A stretch of DNA of 64,000 bases from JAWLGZ01 sp041690635 (GTDB taxonomy: Bacteria > Pseudomonadota > Gammaproteobacteria > Thiohalomonadales > Thiohalomonadaceae), in NCBI GenBank assembly GCA_041690635.1, contig JAWLGZ010000002.1, positions 558,001 to 622,000 on the forward strand. Reading direction: 5' to 3'. Shown piece after piece: positions 63,694-64,000 of this stretch; the first letter of the stretch is position 1, and each line of letters opens with the position of its first letter. The translations under genes were made by a program, and so were the position numbers. Below the pieces are notes generated by a model, which saw nothing but the letters and a program-made list of their open reading frames with translations, was not told the origin of the DNA and ran no database searches.

Positions 63694-64000
63694 TCAGTAC
63701 TCCACCTTGTCGGGCTTTTGCCGCCAGCGGGCAAAGACCTCAAGCGCTTCATCCCGCAGCAGTCGTGTCCCTCGGAGGCGCCGCTCCGTCCACGGTCGCG
63801 CCAGCTCCGACGCCACATAGACGTCGTCGAAACCGATGGCGGCCGCCTCCTCCGCCTCGGCGGCGAAATGGACGGCCTCCAGCCGCGCCCAATAGATCGC
63901 CGCCAAGCACATGGGGCACGGCTCACAGTTGACATAGAGCTCGCACCCCTCCAGCGAGAACCTCTCCAGTCGCCGACACGCCTCACGGATCGCCTGCACC
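63694..64000 (-). CDS. Nucleoside/guanine deaminase, 5' end beyond the window
   Basis: The C-terminal ~100 residues of a zinc deaminase of the CMP/dCMP-deaminase fold. Visible are the metal motif CEPCPMCLAAIYWARLEAV (PCxxC) and the tail KPDKVEY. The HAE half of the zinc site should lie just outside the window, since the frame enters as (V)QAIREACRRL. The long C-terminal helix and tail fit guanine deaminase (GuaD) better than tRNA adenosine deaminase TadA. Confidence 0.8.
   Translation of the reverse strand, partial: VQAIREACRRLERFSLEGCELYVNCEPCPMCLAAIYWARLEAVHFAAEAEEAAAIGFDDVYVASELARPWTERRLRGTRLLRDEALEVFARWRQKPDKVEY

Overview
The window looks like a chromosomal segment of a high-GC gammaproteobacterium, probably a sulfur-oxidising Chromatiales-type organism. 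The lineage signals are the EF-P/EpmA/EpmB lysylation genes, ParC, Mfd, UbiG and the HpnCDE squalene genes. The lifestyle signals are a flavoprotein of the sulfide:quinone oxidoreductase family, several rhodaneses, a TauE-type exporter, a cysteine desulfurase and thioredoxin-fold proteins. A run of exactly 100 N (35787-35886) shows that this is a scaffolded draft assembly. Identifications rest on reading motifs by eye; no database search was run.

Layout. 0-3.2 kb: a partial class I glutamine amidotransferase, a two-domain sulfurtransferase, a YihY/BrkB membrane protein, a GGDEF remnant and a LexA-like protease that lacks a DNA-binding domain. 3.3-6.9 kb: psd, epmA, efp and epmB. 7.0-11.7 kb: a PilZ-like protein, a HAMP-linked class III nucleotide cyclase and a TPR lipoprotein. 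11.7-14.3 kb: parC with a small coupled membrane protein. 14.5-17.6 kb: a five-gene overlapping envelope operon (small membrane protein, holin-family protein, DUF3618, YihY, cytochrome c). 17.8-28.7 kb: a sulfur/arsenic-flavoured region with an ArsR-rhodanese regulator, a hydrolase/unknown/TlpA trio, ArsS radical SAM with its two associated transferases and two small proteins, a sterol-desaturase-family protein, a VTT-rhodanese fusion, a methyltransferase, a TauE exporter and a cysteine desulfurase.

28.7-34.7 kb: a nitroreductase with a divergent, frameshifted HxlR regulator, a GNAT acetyltransferase, and class Ia ribonucleotide reductase nrdAB behind a cobalamin riboswitch. 34.8-38.3 kb: a secreted lipoprotein with 72-residue repeats and 14 RCC1-type repeats, interrupted by the assembly gap. 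38.3-43.4 kb: a SARP/BTAD-type regulator, a TetR regulator with a matching pair of operators, an AhpD-like protein and the SQR-family flavoprotein. 43.6-53 kb: mfd, an HD-domain protein, mtaD-ubiG-gph and rmuC, with REP-like and tandem repeats between them. 52.9-56.9 kb: hpnC, hpnD, hpnE and a YciK-type dehydrogenase.

57.5-61.2 kb holds the most striking unit: a CqsS/LqsS-like membrane histidine kinase, an overlapping LqsR-like response regulator and a convergent CqsA/LqsA-type synthase. Together they form a complete alpha-hydroxyketone quorum-sensing module. The window ends with a double-thioredoxin protein, a diguanylate cyclase and a partial nucleoside deaminase.

Several regulatory links can be read from the DNA. 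An ATTCAA-N8-TTGA dyad lies before the sterol-desaturase and TauE genes and a wider-spaced version lies before the ArsR-rhodanese gene, which suggests a local sulfur-responsive regulon. A TTNACC-N4-GGTCAA palindrome precedes both tetR and its neighbour. Signalling genes are numerous (a cyclase, a diguanylate cyclase, a GGDEF remnant, a PilZ-like protein and the quorum module).
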